A DNA stretch of 64,000 nt from Pteria penguin (GCA_035048485.1 CM068587.1:53911501-53975500), one strand, 5' to 3'. Counted from the stretch's first letter, positions 1 to 12,002 are shown. The notes: generated from the letters alone by a model not told the origin. A program made the numbers and translations.

Positions 1-297
1 TATACTGTATTGTGATTATAAATGTGCAATTATGTATATACCTGTTACATTTGTACATCTGTTTCATGATTAGAACATTTTTTTTAACTCACTGTATACA
101 ACAAATTATATATAATGAGATTTGTTTGGACACTATTACAGAAAATGAGGAATTTCTGCATGAGAGGTCTTGATATAAAACACTTTATAAGTACATATAA
201 TTTGTAGGTTAGCTGCATTTTATGGTTTTTATCAATAAGCTTAAGTCACCCTCATTGTGTCAGATGCAACACAATGCAGTCTGTCTATCCATTTTTT

Positions 298-576
298 AAG
301 CCGGTGTGGCCTAGTGGATATGGTGTTCGGCTCGTGATCGAGAGGTCCTGGGTTCGACTCCTGCCCTGGACACACCGCTGTTCTGTCTTTCGGATGACAC
401 AGTAAAAACGGAGGCCCATGTCACAGTAGGCATGGCACGTAAAAGATCCCTCATTGCTTTGGATGGGTCCATTGCAAAGGTCTAAATTTGTATGCAATGC
501 ATCAGGCAGATGCCGTCACCATATACATGAAATACTCGTGGAGTGATGTAAAACAATAATCAATCAATCAATCAAT
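298..576 (+). mobile_element. tRNA-headed SINE, family A
   Basis: The element starts with a tRNA-like head (GCCGGTGTGGCCTAGTGG, then a B-box-like GGGTTCGACTCC). It continues through a body shared with copies at 1594-1858, 7774-8045 and 45580-45816 and ends in CAAT repeats. The body contains the same conserved blocks in all copies (GGATGAGACAG-type, GGCAGATGCC-type). It is a pol III-type retroposon, not a functional tRNA gene. I see no clear target-site duplication. Confidence 0.85.
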
Positions 577-723
577 ATATCTATTTGTCTGTCTACCTAT
601 TTGCCTGTCTCTTTGATTGTCTATCCATCTGTATGTCTGTCTTTCCAACCATCTGTCAATCTGTCTGTCTCTCCATCTGTCTATCCATCCATTCGTCTGT
701 CTGTCTCTCTATCTGTCTGTCTA
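577..723. repeat. Degenerate TCTG/TCTA microsatellite
   Basis: About 145 bp of imperfect TCTG, TCTA and TCCA tetramers directly follow the CAAT tail of the SINE. This suggests that the tract grew from the SINE tail. Confidence 0.8.
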
Positions 724-866
724 TTAGGTGTCACACTGTTTGAATAGATAACAGGCAAAGGATGTTTCCTTCAAACACTGTATTTTTTTGTGTATTTGGC
801 ATAAGCAAAACTGAAAAAGAAAAATATTTCTGTTTCCATTCTATGACTATATTACTTACATTTCAG

Positions 867-2514
867 TGCTGTTGCATACTCAGTAGTGATGGGCATAGTG
901 ATGTCTGTAAATAGATTTATTTATGGAAAAATTCCTACAGGAAAGGTAACTGGCTTATTCTTTTATCATTGTATATCGTTGTAGAGGACTTGAGAAATAA
1001 GTCCGTTGGTTTGAGCCTTTGTTCATATTTGCCTTTTTGGAACATTTTAAAATACTCTTTGTTTATTTGCTGTTATATTGGAGAAAAATATTGTGTAAAG
1101 CAAGGACTGAAAAAACTGCAAAATAATTAAATTGACCATAAAACTGATTTACTGAGTGAAAGAGGAATTTGTACCAGTACTCATTTTCGTCTTCCACAAT
1201 ATGTTCACAAATATTTCAAATATTTTCATTCAGTATGTAAACGTGCTGGTAAAACATATGACAAATTGTTTTCATGAGCTGTATTGAACCACATCAACTC
1301 AAACATATGATGATACTTTGATAGACTTAAATCCAGACTTCAAAATTGGTTGGGCAAATTCTGAATTCTCTCATGATGTATATTTACTTTCAGTTACTGG
1401 AAATGGAAGCTATTTTATCTGGAGCACCTGATGCTTTTATCCTTGTCACCAAAAACTGGATGAATGTTAAAACGTAAGTTGTCGGAGAAACAAATGTAAT
1501 GAAGGAATGAATCTAATCATTTTGATGAATGGAGTTGATGCTAGTGTTCTTTCTGAAGGTTTCCACCAATTTCTCTGGTTTCCTATAACTATGAAGCCGG
1601 CATGGCCTAGTGGTGTCGTTCTGGAGGCCAGGGTTTGAGTCCTGCTCTGGTCATGCCGGTGTCCTGTCTTTTGGATGAGACAGTAAAAGCTGAGGCCCTG
1701 TGTCATGGTATGCATGGCACATTAAAGATCCCTCACTGCTTCGGGTGGGTCTGTTGCAAAGGTCAAAATTTGTATGCCCAGCATCGGGCAGATGCCATCA
1801 CTATATAAGTGAAATATTCGAGATGTGACGTTAAACAAAAATCAATCAATCAATCAGTCCTGTAACTGTGCTGATTGCCTCCACAAATAGACACTGAACA
1901 CCATCATAATAGTGATCCTTATGTGACATTTAACAAAATATAATCTGTTTTCAGATTTGGTACAAAAAGGTGGTAAATGGCACTGTATCATCTGTAACTG
2001 TACCTGTCTCACTATTTAATGCAAGTTGGTCAAGTCCCTGCTCAAGCAGAATTTAAAAATCATATTTTATTTTGGTTTAAAACTTCTGAAAACATTTGGA
2101 AAAAAAAAGAAATTTAAGAGACTGTAGTTGTTTCTGAATTTGATATCAAACTCATTTTAAGTGGTGCTTAAGCAAAGCCTGAAAAAAATTTGGTCTTAGT
2201 TGTTGTCAGCTTAGCTTTAACATCATCCGATCTTTTCAAGAAGGTAGTGATCCCTCTCCGATACCTTTATTAAACTGAGAACATTATGTTTGTTTTACAC
2301 AAATTTATTACCCATCAACCAATTATATATACTGTTACAAGATACATTTACATATAGAGTTATACTAAATATGTGTGTGTACCTCTCTTCTAGGGCAGAA
2401 CTTCCCATCACTCTACACCCTAAGATGTGGGATGTATTCCCAACCGTACGCAGTGTCATAGAAGTACTAAATTCCAATACTGACCTTTGCAGTACTCCAT
2501 CACCCAAACCCTGA
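867..2514 (+). CDS. C-terminal three exons of an unidentified membrane protein (5' partial)
   Basis: Three exons join in frame: 867-945, 1394-1473 and 2394-2514. Each has an AG acceptor, the first two have GT donors (GTAACT, GTAAGT), and the reading frame holds across both junctions (phases 2 then 2). They encode about 92 residues ending in ...PSPKP and a TGA at 2512-2514. The first exon encodes a hydrophobic stretch (AVAYSVVMGIVMSVNRFIYG) that could be a membrane segment. The second holds GAPDAFILVTKNWM and the third is polar (AELPITLHPKMWDVFPTVRS). I do not recognise the family. A SINE sits in the second intron. Frame continuity over two introns is the main reason to call this a real gene; upstream exons must lie before the window. 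I do not assign a function. Confidence 0.6.
1594..1858 (+). mobile_element. tRNA-headed SINE, family A, with target-site duplication
   Basis: Same head, body and CAAT tail as the copy at 298-576. It is flanked by an imperfect 12-bp duplication (1582-1593 CCTATAACTATG; 1859-1870 CCTGTAACTGTG), which fixes both ends. It lies in an intron of the unidentified membrane-protein gene. Confidence 0.85.
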
Positions 2515-4088
2515 ATGGCAGCTCAGATTTGTTATATGATCTCACACCAAAGCTCTCTCAGGATACATTGTTAATATTTGCAGAGAAATTTATGCCAAGT
2601 TTTCCCTCTCAATTCAACTTTCTTTTTGAAATTCCATAGAAATTTTTATTAATTTTTTCTTACTGTACCAGACAGAATACAGTTGATTTAAATGTAGGAT
2701 TGGTATTGTATATCTGTATATTCCAGTATTTTCCCATTTATTTATATGTAAAATATGTACCAGGTACAAAACGGATTTCGTTGGCCCATTGGAATAAACG
2801 CTGGAACACACTGTAGCCTTCCACTCCTTTCAGGTTTGGGTTGGATTCCTAGTCAGGGTAAGTGTGTAGGTCTGTCAGGGTACCACTGAAGATTGGTGGT
2901 TTCCCATGGGAACTGTAGTTTCCTCCCCTTTACATTGACCACACCCTACGATCTTGCAAGTGAAATGAATCTGGTCACATTAAATTACAGAAAAAAAGGT
3001 ACATTTTCAAATATGTATATTAGATATACCAAGTTTTATGTCTACATTGTATTCTTAATAACATTAAAATCTACGTTACAAACAATTTTCTTAAATTACA
3101 TATATTAGTATTGATTTTTAATTTTTGCTTTTTACGTTTTCATTTTTAACTTAAGAGTGCTTGATTTTTATATTTTTTTTTTGTTTTGTTCTGGTAGTAG
3201 GGACAAATTTTGAAGAGCTTATGTTATACCCTTTCTAATAGTTATGGCATCTATGAAAAGCCATTTAGTATGTATTTGAATTTCCAGTGCTTTAACATTT
3301 CATTGGTCATTTTTGTGAGACTTTTTTCTCTGCTCATTTGAATTTCTCCAGTTAAAAATTAACAAAAACTTTACAGCAGTTGCCATTTAAAATTTATAAG
3401 TTAATCAGATTAATTGATTACTACAATTTTTGTTTAAAACTACTATCCTACTTTGCAAGTTTTGTTGTCTTTAACATTTTTAGTACTTTTTGTCAAAATC
3501 TAACACATTCTATATATGAGTTGTTCTGGGGTTTGGTTTTGTGATTTTTATTATTTTTTTTTTTTTGCTTTTTTGTGAGATAGTTAATCATACTCCATTT
3601 TCCACAATAAAGTTTGTTAGCAATTTTTCATGAAGGGAGCAAATTTTAAACAAAAACTGCACTTGTTACCAGTACTTGTACTAGAATTTATAATCTGTAT
3701 TATATATATTGTGAATTATTTGAAGTTGACTTCTACAGTTTGTTACAGATTACTATGCACACAAGACTTGTGATAAAAATGTTTAGAGCTGTTTTGTACT
3801 TTAATACTGAACTAATTAAATACAACTGAGATGCAAATCTGGGTTTGGGGTTTTTTTTGGTCTTTACTCATATTTAAGACTTACTGGATAACCTTTTGGG
3901 TCAAATTCTTCCATTTTAACCCACTCAGCAACTCTGGCAACTCTTGTAAGTTATAATACAACATGGAGGCAGGAAGTTTCTAACCTTTAAAAAATAGTCC
4001 CACAATCTTGTAACCTACCTTAATCAGGGAAGTATAGTAAATAAGTGCAAATTTAAAACTATATGTCATTGTCTGAATCACTTTCATG
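2515..4088. other. 3' untranslated and flanking sequence, no gene seen
   Basis: AT-rich, T-tract-rich sequence downstream of the stop codon of the first gene. An AATAAA at 3606-3611 is a candidate poly(A) signal for a long 3' UTR. I see no coding signal on either strand. Confidence 0.4.
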
Positions 4089-5040
4089 CAGTGCTTGACC
4101 ACTACACTAAGTCAGCTGCTAAGTGCTTGACCACTACACTAAGTCAGTTGCTAAGTGCTTGACCACTATACTGAATTTGCTTGTAAGTACTTCACCATAA
4201 CACCATGTCTGCTGTTAAGTGCTTCATCACTACAATAAATCTGCTAAGTGCTTTACCACTACAATAAGTCTGCTACTGCTAAGTGCTTCACCATTACACT
4301 TGGTTTTTTTGCTAAGTGTTCCACCACTACTCCAAGTCCTCTAAGAACTCCACCACTATACCAAGTCTGCTAGATGTTTCACCACTTCATTAAGTTTGGT
4401 GTTAAGTGCTTCACTAATACATGAAGTCTGCTGCTGCTAAGTGATTCACACTACACTAAGTCTGCTTCTAAGTGTTTAACCATTATACTAAGCCTGCAAA
4501 TAAGTCAGTCATTGCTTTACACTACACAGATTGCTGCTAATTGCTTCATTACTAAATTATATTTGCTGCTGCTAAATGCTTTATCACTACACTCTGCTGC
4601 TGCTAAATGCTTCACCACTACACCAAGTCTGCTGATGCTTAGTGCTTCACCACTACACTAAGTGTACTAAGTGTTTTACCACTACACTAAGTCTGCCAAT
4701 GCTTAGTGCTTCACCATTAAATTAAGTCTGCTGATGCTAAATGCCTCACCACTACAATAAGTCTGGTGCCACTATGTGCTTCACCGCTGCACTATTCTGC
4801 TGCTAAGTCAGTAAGTGCTTCACCACTACACTAAGTCTGCTCCTAGGTGCCTTGCCACTACACTAAAGCTGCTGCTGCTAAGTGCTTCACCACTACACTA
4901 AATCTGCTGCTAAGTGCTTCATAAATACATGAAATTGTTGCAAAGCACTTCATTACTACACTAAGTCTGCTGCTGCAAAGGGCTTCACCACAACACTAAG
5001 TCTGCTGCTAGGTGCGTCGCCACTACACTAAGTCTACGGC
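4089..5040. repeat. Degenerate minisatellite, about 30-40 bp unit
   Basis: Roughly 950 bp of a diverged tandem repeat with the core TAAGTGCTTCACCACTACAC followed by TAAGTCTGCTGC. There are several dozen copies with variable spacing. It is non-coding in all frames. Confidence 0.85.
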
Positions 5041-5308
5041 ACACATTTTATTTATGTACTTGTGTGAGGATTCTGGGTTGATGACTGTTGTACACTTGTA
5101 TTAAAGGACGAGTTAAGCACTGCATACTATAGAGCTGATATCGCTTGATGAGGGTGCCGGTTTGAGACCTATATATTACACAGTGCCTACATACTATAGC
5201 GACTGTCGTTATCTCTATGATCATCAGGGTGGAAGCTCTTCGGCTCTTTCATCTCCGTAACACCGCCCATGCTTCCTAAACATTCCTCCTTGTTTTCTTA
5301 CCATACTT

Positions 5309-5476
5309 GGGGCAGGCTTGGTGTAGTGGTTAAGCGCTTGGCGTGTGGCGCCGACGATCCGGGTTCGATTCCCGGGTTGCGTCACTATGTTTAAGAGGTT
5401 GGTAACCTCCTGCTTCCATGTCGCGATATAACTGAAATATTGTTAAAACGACGTAAAACACCAATCAACCAACCAA
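5309..5476 (+). mobile_element. tRNA-headed SINE, family B, intact with 12-bp duplication
   Basis: The head GGCAGGCTTGGTGTAGTGG and the B-box GGGTTCGATTCCCGG are followed by a short body and a CAATCAACCAACC tail. It is flanked by a perfect 12-bp direct repeat CTTACCATACTT (5297-5308 and 5477-5488). It differs in head and body from family A. A 5'-truncated relative lies at 53168-53259. Confidence 0.9.
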
Positions 5477-5488
5477 CTTACCATACTT

Positions 5489-6063
5489 TCTTCTGGTCTT
5501 GTACAAAAATAATGTGAGTTTTATGTAACTCCAGTATTTAATGTATAAATCATTCACAACAATTAGTATTGAGAATGACCTTTATTTTCTAGAGACATCT
5601 TGTGGTTCATTTGAATGTACATAGATTAACTTAAGTAATAGTGGATTTTCCATTAGAGAGCGTGGGAGAAAAGGAGATATATCTCGGAACACTCCCCTCT
5701 TTCCCTTCTCTCATTATTTTTTAATCGGTATGGAAATTTTACAACTGGCACGTTTTGTTACAGCATAGCCCTATACATTTGCCAAGACTTGTTTTAAAAA
5801 TCCAGAACAGTGACTGGAATTTCCTTCATTGTAAGTAGGTATATAATTCAAATCAAAGTATGTAATAATACAACCTAATTAAAATCATATAAATTTTAAT
5901 ATCACTATGATACTCTACACTGGAAAAGCGTAGCGACAGATCTGATTTTAATTAGACTGGTAATAACAGAAGTTCCTTTCATATGATTCAATGATTTACC
6001 CCACCTAGTTGGTCAAGAGAATGAAATAAACAATTTGCCCTGGACTGGTATGACAATAAGTAA
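5489..6063. other. No gene seen
   Basis: AT-rich sequence between the family B SINE and the first hAT-like MITE. I find no convincing exon, RNA gene or repeat structure. Confidence 0.4.
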
Positions 6064-6196
6064 CAGTGGCGCCCCCTTTTTTTGCCACATATTTACTTGT
6101 AAGTAAAAACCCAGATTTGGTACAAAAATGGCTGAGTATTTTTACTAATACACATGTGCCCCCCCCCCCTTTTCGGAAATCCTGGATCCGCCACTG
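6064..6196 (-). mobile_element. hAT-like MITE, 133 bp
   Basis: The ends are CAGTGGC and GCCACTG. The element is flanked by a perfect 5-bp duplication AGTAA (6059-6063, 6197-6201). It is an inverted relative of 6722-6868; both carry the GGATCCAGGATTTCC-type subterminal sequence. It has no coding capacity, so transposase would have to be supplied in trans. The terminus resembles hAT, and the 5-bp duplication is short for classic hAT (8 bp). Confidence 0.8.
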
Positions 6197-6721
6197 AGTA
6201 AAAGGGGGGTGGGGGCAATGCGTTCACTTGTGGACCTTCTATTTAAACATTGGTACAGGTAGGCAGCTAAGGACATACGACGTAAGTTAACCACCACGGC
6301 ATGTGACCACATTCTGATTTTCACTCGAAGTTACCTTAGTTGAAACAAACACGATGTGTTACCTTTTCACATAAAAAGTGGGACATTTGTTGTGGGTTAA
6401 TGCCCGGCCTAACCTCCTGGTGTTAAAAAGTGGCCGACTTATTAAGCATACCCTCTTATCACCCTGGGGACTTCTGATACATTGTTATAGTCCGAAATGT
6501 AAGACAGAAGCAAGTCTCGTGCTTGGGTCTGACATTTCGGATTAACACTGTCGCAACTAAATTTGATTTCTATAAGGAAGGTGATGATTTTTATATAAAA
6601 TCTCGAAACCAGTTTAATGTCCTGGTATCAGTGGCCAGTGAAAAACAAAACTACTCACTGATAACGTATAAAGCATTTGGGTCAGAGAAAGCAGAAAATG
6701 ATAAAAACAAGCTGTGTCTGT

Positions 6722-6868
6722 CAGTGGCGGATCCAGGATTTCCAAAAATAAAAGGGAAATGTGTATTCGCCAAACTACTCAGTCATTTCTGGTGCCAAAT
6801 CTGGATTTTTACTGATAAATATGCGGCGAAAAAAAAGGGGCACCCCATCCCTTCTAAATCTGCCACTG
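6722..6868 (+). mobile_element. hAT-like MITE, 147 bp
   Basis: Starts CAGTGGCGGATCCAGGATTT and ends GCCACTG, with a perfect 5-bp duplication TCTGT on both sides (6717-6721, 6869-6873). Same family as 6064-6196 in the opposite orientation. It is fully contained in a chance open frame at 6523-6927. Confidence 0.8.
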
Positions 6869-6925
6869 TCTGTGAAACACTAATATCCACGGCGGCACCA
6901 AAGTCCAAAAAGTTATTGTTAGCGT

Positions 6926-7117
6926 GAAGGTCATTATCAAGGTCAAAAGGTCATTGAACTTGGTGTCATTTGAAAGGGCTTCATTAGTTGAGCACGCATG
7001 TCAAATATGAAGTCTCCATCCCTCACGATTCAAAAGTTATAGCCAAGGTTAAAGTTGACAACACACAGACAAGACAAAAACAATATGCCCCCGATCGATC
7101 GATCCGGGGGCATAAAA
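6926..7117 (-). repeat. Hairpin-capped dispersed repeat
   Basis: A copy of the repeat also found at 33080-33302 in the opposite orientation. On the minus strand it begins with a near-perfect palindrome (TATGCCCCCGATCGATCGAT region, 7084-7114), then a TTGTTTTTGTC block, then AAGGTCA-rich sequence. No open frame is shared by the two copies. Confidence 0.75.
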
Positions 7118-7773
7118 AAGTCGGCAGTACTTAAATTTTACTTCATACTTTACTCCTGTTCTGATGGCAAGTGTCTGTGGCACATTTTATATCATCGGTA
7201 TTTCACTTTCATCTCCTTTACTTCTATATATTTTGGGTTTTCATGGCTGTAGATTCTATCAAAACAGCTGAAGATTCTGTAAAGCGTCTCCCACGAAAGG
7301 CTGAACATCAGCCTTGTAATACATTGTATCCCTGTTCTAATTCCTATGCAATATTTGCCGAAATTCTTCTCGAGTGTGTTGAAAAGTGTTTGTGCCATTT
7401 GTATGGTTTAAATTGGACTGAAATGCATGGCGGATGTGACAAGCCAAACAGGAGACGCTTACCATTTTCTTGCACGTGGTATTACCTATGATTTGAGCGA
7501 TTCGGTAACTCTGGTACGTTGTGGTGAGTGCAACATATTTAGCAGAGATGTCACATTAGTTACTTTCGTAGAACTACTTCAACTTCAAACTGGCAAACAT
7601 GTAGTGGAGTCTGAAAATAAGACGAACGGGGTGCAACTTGCATCTCTCAACCGATTTTACATATCCTGGGAAGGTATAAGGCCCTCTTGTACCCGGCAGC
7701 CCTTCCCGACCTTTAAAAACGAACCTTGTCAGCGTACACGTACCTCTTATCAACACAGCACTGCTCTACCTGG
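7118..7773. other. No gene seen
   Basis: Two overlapping open frames of about 106-120 codons occur here, but they show no recognisable domain or splice context. I regard them as chance. Confidence 0.4.
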
Positions 7774-8045
7774 TTGCTTGATTGAATGATTATTGTTTTA
7801 CGTCACACCACGAATATTTCACGTATATATGGTGACGGCATCTGCCTGATGTGGGGCATACAAATTTTGACCTTTGCAACGGACCCACCCGAAGCAGTGA
7901 GGGATCTTTAACGTGCCATGCATACACGGGATCTCGGTTTTTACTGTCTCATCCGAAAGACATGACACCGGCATGACCACAGCGGGACTCGAACCCCGGC
8001 CTCCCGATCAGGAGTCCGACGCGATACCACTAGGCCAGGCCGGCT
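7774..8045 (-). mobile_element. tRNA-headed SINE, family A, reverse orientation
   Basis: Reverse complement of the family A body, with the tRNA-like head at the right end (GGCCTAGTGG on the minus strand). A 12-bp duplication with one mismatch flanks it (7762-7773 TGCTCTACCTGG; 8046-8057 TGCTCTACTTGG). Confidence 0.85.
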
Positions 8046-8057
8046 TGCTCTACTTGG

Positions 8058-9690
8058 ATTCATTCTACATCTTCACCTGAGTCATTATATCCTCTTAAAT
8101 TTTACTCTTCATAGGTGAGAGACCTGTCGCCCCTTCCTCCATAACCGGCGGAATATCTCCATTACTAAGAGCTGAAGTAGGATCTCGGTCATCGAGTGGG
8201 CCCTTCGCTAGAAATCGGATACATACACAAGTTCAGGGATTCGAACCTGGTCATGTCTGTATAGGTGAATCTAACGAAGGTCGTTATATAACCGCCATTC
8301 ATCGCTTATATAAAGCGAGGAGCGGGCTGGGTGAGAGATAGACGAGGGAGTGGGGGAAAGAGGAGGGGGTGGTAAAACTTTCGGGGAGTGAAGAGAGAGT
8401 CTCTGCATTTCACAATGGCACACTTAGGCGTAACTAAGGTTTATGTCGGGCTGCATGATCATATAGTGATCGATTCTGAGAGAGTCTCATAACGATTCCA
8501 ATTTCTTTAAGTCCCTCTGCTCTAATGCTTTGGTGAACAGAAATAGAAAATATCAGCCCCTCCCCCTCCTCCTCCTCAAAGTTTAATTTGCTTCCTACGC
8601 CTGAATAAGTACTGTTTTTCAATACATACCACTTTTAATTAGATTCTATCATTTCTAAATATTAAACTGCCTTAAATTTCTAATTCGACCTAGTTTTTCA
8701 CCTTTCAGTGATAGAATATTATTGTAATAGCGCTTCAACCATGTAATAAAATATTTCTCAAGGCAGATAATAATTAACGCACAACACGTGCGCAGAGCAC
8801 TTCAAACACAATATGCAGCATGATCCAGCGGTAAAGTAACGATCGCGCGATCCATGCTCCGGATCGGTAGACGACAGTCCTAAAAATAGACCCGACCTTG
8901 ATACATTTCTACCTAACTATTGACACTCTTTATTTTGTTTTGACATACCTTCAACGTGTGGATCCATGACACTAATTTACATATAGTGTGAAGCAAACCA
9001 TGCCGAATGGATGTAATGACTGTGTAATTATGGGGATCTGATATTGTCATCATCACACCACGGGAACCCATCATCACACTGCCCGGGTTCAAGTCGGTGA
9101 GACCGCGCAGGCCGTAGCCCGGAGGGCATAGGTAAGTAAGCACGGCCCGGTAACGGCCCTTTGCCCGTTGGTTCTGTGCGGAGTAGTGGGAAAAGTGATA
9201 AATGGATTCCAGTGATGCATAAGTAATGGAAAAAGGAAGGGGGTCTCAAGGATAGAGGTTAGCATATTGGGGAGGGGGGATTGAAAAGCAGAGTAATCCC
9301 CCGAGATGTCAAGCATCAACGATGGTTCATGACATCAAGTGTGCATGTTCAAGGCGAGGATATATTTGACATATATATATATATGAGGGTATGTAATATA
9401 ACAGTGTACTAGTGTCGTCTGTCGGTGTAATCTTAGTTTAAGATGCTCCAGGATATAAACCAATGTTGTGGGATGTAAGTATAGTCCTGTAATATAGCTG
9501 TATGTATGTTATTGACATATGTGTATATATTATATCTCTGACAGAATCCAAATGGTAACAAAGGGAGAGATAGGTTAAGCCACAACCCGGGAAGGGGGTC
9601 CATTTAACTTCCTATACAAAGGTTTATACACAAACATGCAGATGGAATGGAGATATATACTGTAAAGGCAATATATTTAGTGTATGAATG
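8058..9690. other. No gene seen; possible 5' region of the small-protein gene
   Basis: Mixed composition with some GC-richer stretches (about 9060-9180). No exon can be supported. A non-coding first exon of the gene with coding exon at 9989 could lie here, because that exon starts at a splice acceptor. Confidence 0.3.
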
Positions 9691-9800
9691 CAGTGGCAGA
9701 TTTGGGGGGAGGGGGCATTTTTGCCACAAGTATGAGTAAAACTTATGATTTTGCACCCAAAATGGCTGAGTATTTTGTGTAGTAGTACTTGACTTTCACA
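9691..9800 (+). mobile_element. Fragment of the hAT-like MITE family
   Basis: Begins CAGTGGCAGATTTGGGGG and shares the interior CAAAATGGCTGAGTATTTT block with 6064-6196. No matching right terminus or target duplication is visible, so it appears truncated or diverged. Confidence 0.55.
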
Positions 9801-9988
9801 TGTGTTTAGTCTAGAATGGGATGGGGAGGGTTTGCAGACCTAATATTCGGCTAATGTTTATTATACAGACATTTTAACATTCAGAAATGCCCATGCCACC
9901 ATCATATGAATATGATACATTTATCACTCTTTTTACAGACTCAAAACCAAAATACTGATATCTACCATAGAACAAAGACCAGCTTAGC

Positions 9989-10207
9989 ATGGCAGACTGT
10001 GCATTGTTATGGAGCATTATTTGGGCCATAATTCTTCTAGTATTTGGTTGGCCTATAGGCTTGATTTGTGCCCTGTTTTATTGCCTTCTCAGTCCCTTTG
10101 CTGCATGCTGCAGAGGTTGCAGTGAACTCATGAACTTGCTGGATAGAGGAGTGAAGCTTCCAATGACATGCTCAGAGAACATGGTGGCAGGGAAGTCAAT
10201 GTGCTGA
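9989..10207 (+). CDS. Small cysteine-rich membrane protein, 72 aa
   Basis: A single uninterrupted frame from ATG to TGA. Residues about 6-39 form one long or two short hydrophobic segments (LLWSIIWAIILLVFGWPIGL, then ICALFYCLLSPFAACC). They are followed by a polar tail with LDRGVKLPMTCSENMVAGKS. A TTTTTACAG acceptor ends at 9938, so the coding exon begins with a 50-nt untranslated leader and an upstream intron. AATAAA signals follow at 10383 and 10636. The hydrophobic region with a GWP turn and a short Lys/Cys tail looks like a real small membrane protein, probably ER or plasma membrane. I recall similar unnamed 60-80 residue proteins in other invertebrates but cannot verify this. Function unknown. 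Confidence 0.6.
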   Translation: MADCALLWSIIWAIILLVFGWPIGLICALFYCLLSPFAACCRGCSELMNLLDRGVKLPMTCSENMVAGKSMC

Positions 10208-10382
10208 GGGACCTATTTGAGAGAAATACCTTAGCATTACCAATCGGGAGTAGTGCTAGAATTATTAACTATAACTAAATCTCATAGACAAAACTTAATT
10301 GACCTACGAGATGTATGTGCATTTAAGGACTATAAATATACTATGTATATATATGCAACAGATTATTATGAAGTATATGCAC

Positions 10383-10388
10383 AATAAA
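10383..10388 (+). terminator. Candidate poly(A) signal AATAAA
   Basis: A canonical hexamer 176 bp after the stop of the 72-aa protein. A second AATAAA occurs at 10636-10641. Either could end the transcript. Confidence 0.45.
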
Positions 10389-10641
10389 CATGACATAATA
10401 GTTACCAGGACGCTTGGTTACCGAGTAATATTTGTAGTGACTCCCAAGTTACTGTTAAGAATCTTGTTTATTCGATGTCATTTTTAAATGTATTTGTCTG
10501 AAAAGAAGACTGATCTGCAAATCCTGTTTATATATATATATATGTATATTTACATTGTTTAGCAGATGCTAAATATCTTTTAAAATAAATTTTTATCTGA
10601 TGTCTTACTCTGCTTTACGTTCTGTTATTTACTTAAATAAA

Positions 10642-12002
10642 GATTTGTTTGGCCAATCTCGTGCAATGTAGTAAGGAACATTACCTCTTACTGGCAATTT
10701 CATTGGATTGCTTGACAACAGAAGTGCCAGTAACTGAGTAAGTTCACATTAAATAACCTATCTGGTGGTAGCTAGCAGTTGATGATATATAGTTTGCAAA
10801 AGGCCAGAATTGATGGGCGTTACTTTCTGTTGGCGGCCATCTTGTGTGTCAAACTCTGTATTTTCATGCATAATTCACCAAGAGTTGATGATTTTTCAAG
10901 ACGGTTTCAAAAAGTTAAGTTGTTGATTTCTTTCAAAATTTGTCTACATCATTTATATTGTCAAAGTGTTTTAAATGTGAAATCACGAATGCTAGTTCCA
11001 AATCAACTGTTTGAAAATGGTAAGAATATGGAGAAAAAAACTATGGATTGACACACGGGAGGTATCTGCGATTCTGGCCCGTTGAAAACTGTCTATTGTA
11101 GAAATCGAAGAGCCTGAATCCTCTGACATTTGCGACACCAATGCCCATAAAATGCATTTTACACAGCTGATATTTGACCCTGTCACTATCACACAATTAA
11201 TGAATTTAATTCACAAATGAATAGCAGACCTTATTCATCGAGTTTGTATAGCCTCATTTTTCATGTAAATGTATGAAGTGACATAAGAATCGACAGGAAA
11301 GTGCCCCTCTACGAATTAGATATACACCTAATTTTTTTAGCCTTCTTCAGCATTATTAGTTCAGTACAAAGCTTTAACCATTGATTTAGCTAACCAGTGG
11401 TTAAAATGTCATAGTAAACTAAATTTACAGTCACAATCATTATATGTAGGATTCCTATGCTTCAGTTCAGTATAAAGAACTCGACAAAAAGTAATGTCAT
11501 CTCAACGAAAAAGTAATGACATTCAACCAATGGTTAGCATTACCTCCAGTTCAAGTTATGACAAATGACTTTTGGTTAAAACAGCGGTGTTTTAAACATA
11601 ATGTAGATCATATAATGATCTTATAAAGGCAATATGGCAGTAAATGATAAAAAAACAAAACATGACAACCAAGATTTACAATATCAAAAATTTATTTAAG
11701 ATAAATCTTGTGTAAATTCTGAAGGTTCTCACTAAATACTTGTACTTAACAAAGGATGGTGTTAAAAATCACTAAGCAAAACATGTATCTATAGATGCTT
11801 TTACTGTAAGATGATCCAACTAAAGTAAAACAACATCGTTAATTCTTCACTTGTTTGTATCTATATGCCAAAAAGGAAGTTATGAAATTGTTTAAAGACC
11901 ACATATATATGCATCTATATCTATAAATATCTTTTTTTTTGCATTACTTTTTATTATATGTTAAATGTCTGTAAAAATACTGACACAGAGATTGATTATT
12001 TT
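10642..12002. other. No gene seen
   Basis: AT-rich sequence between the small-protein gene and the minisatellite. Open frames of up to 90 codons lack any domain or exon signals. Confidence 0.4.

Larger units (their letters stand above)
1..866. other. Intronic or upstream sequence of a 5'-truncated gene
   Basis: No exon is recognisable here. The stretch holds a SINE (298-576) that runs into a degenerate tetranucleotide tract (577-723). The polypyrimidine-AG acceptor of the first visible exon ends at 866. Earlier exons of the gene lie outside the window. Confidence 0.5.

Noticed and set aside
298..380. Possible tRNA genes at 298, 1594, 5309, 7980 and 45760
   Set aside because: They have A/B-box-like heads but no complete cloverleaf with acceptor stem; all are followed by SINE bodies and CAAT tails.
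6523..6927. 134-codon ORF
   Set aside because: A third of it is a MITE; no domain and no conserved feature.
7427..7789. 120-codon ORF
   Set aside because: Overlaps other-frame ORFs and runs to the edge of a SINE; no recognisable motif or splice signal.
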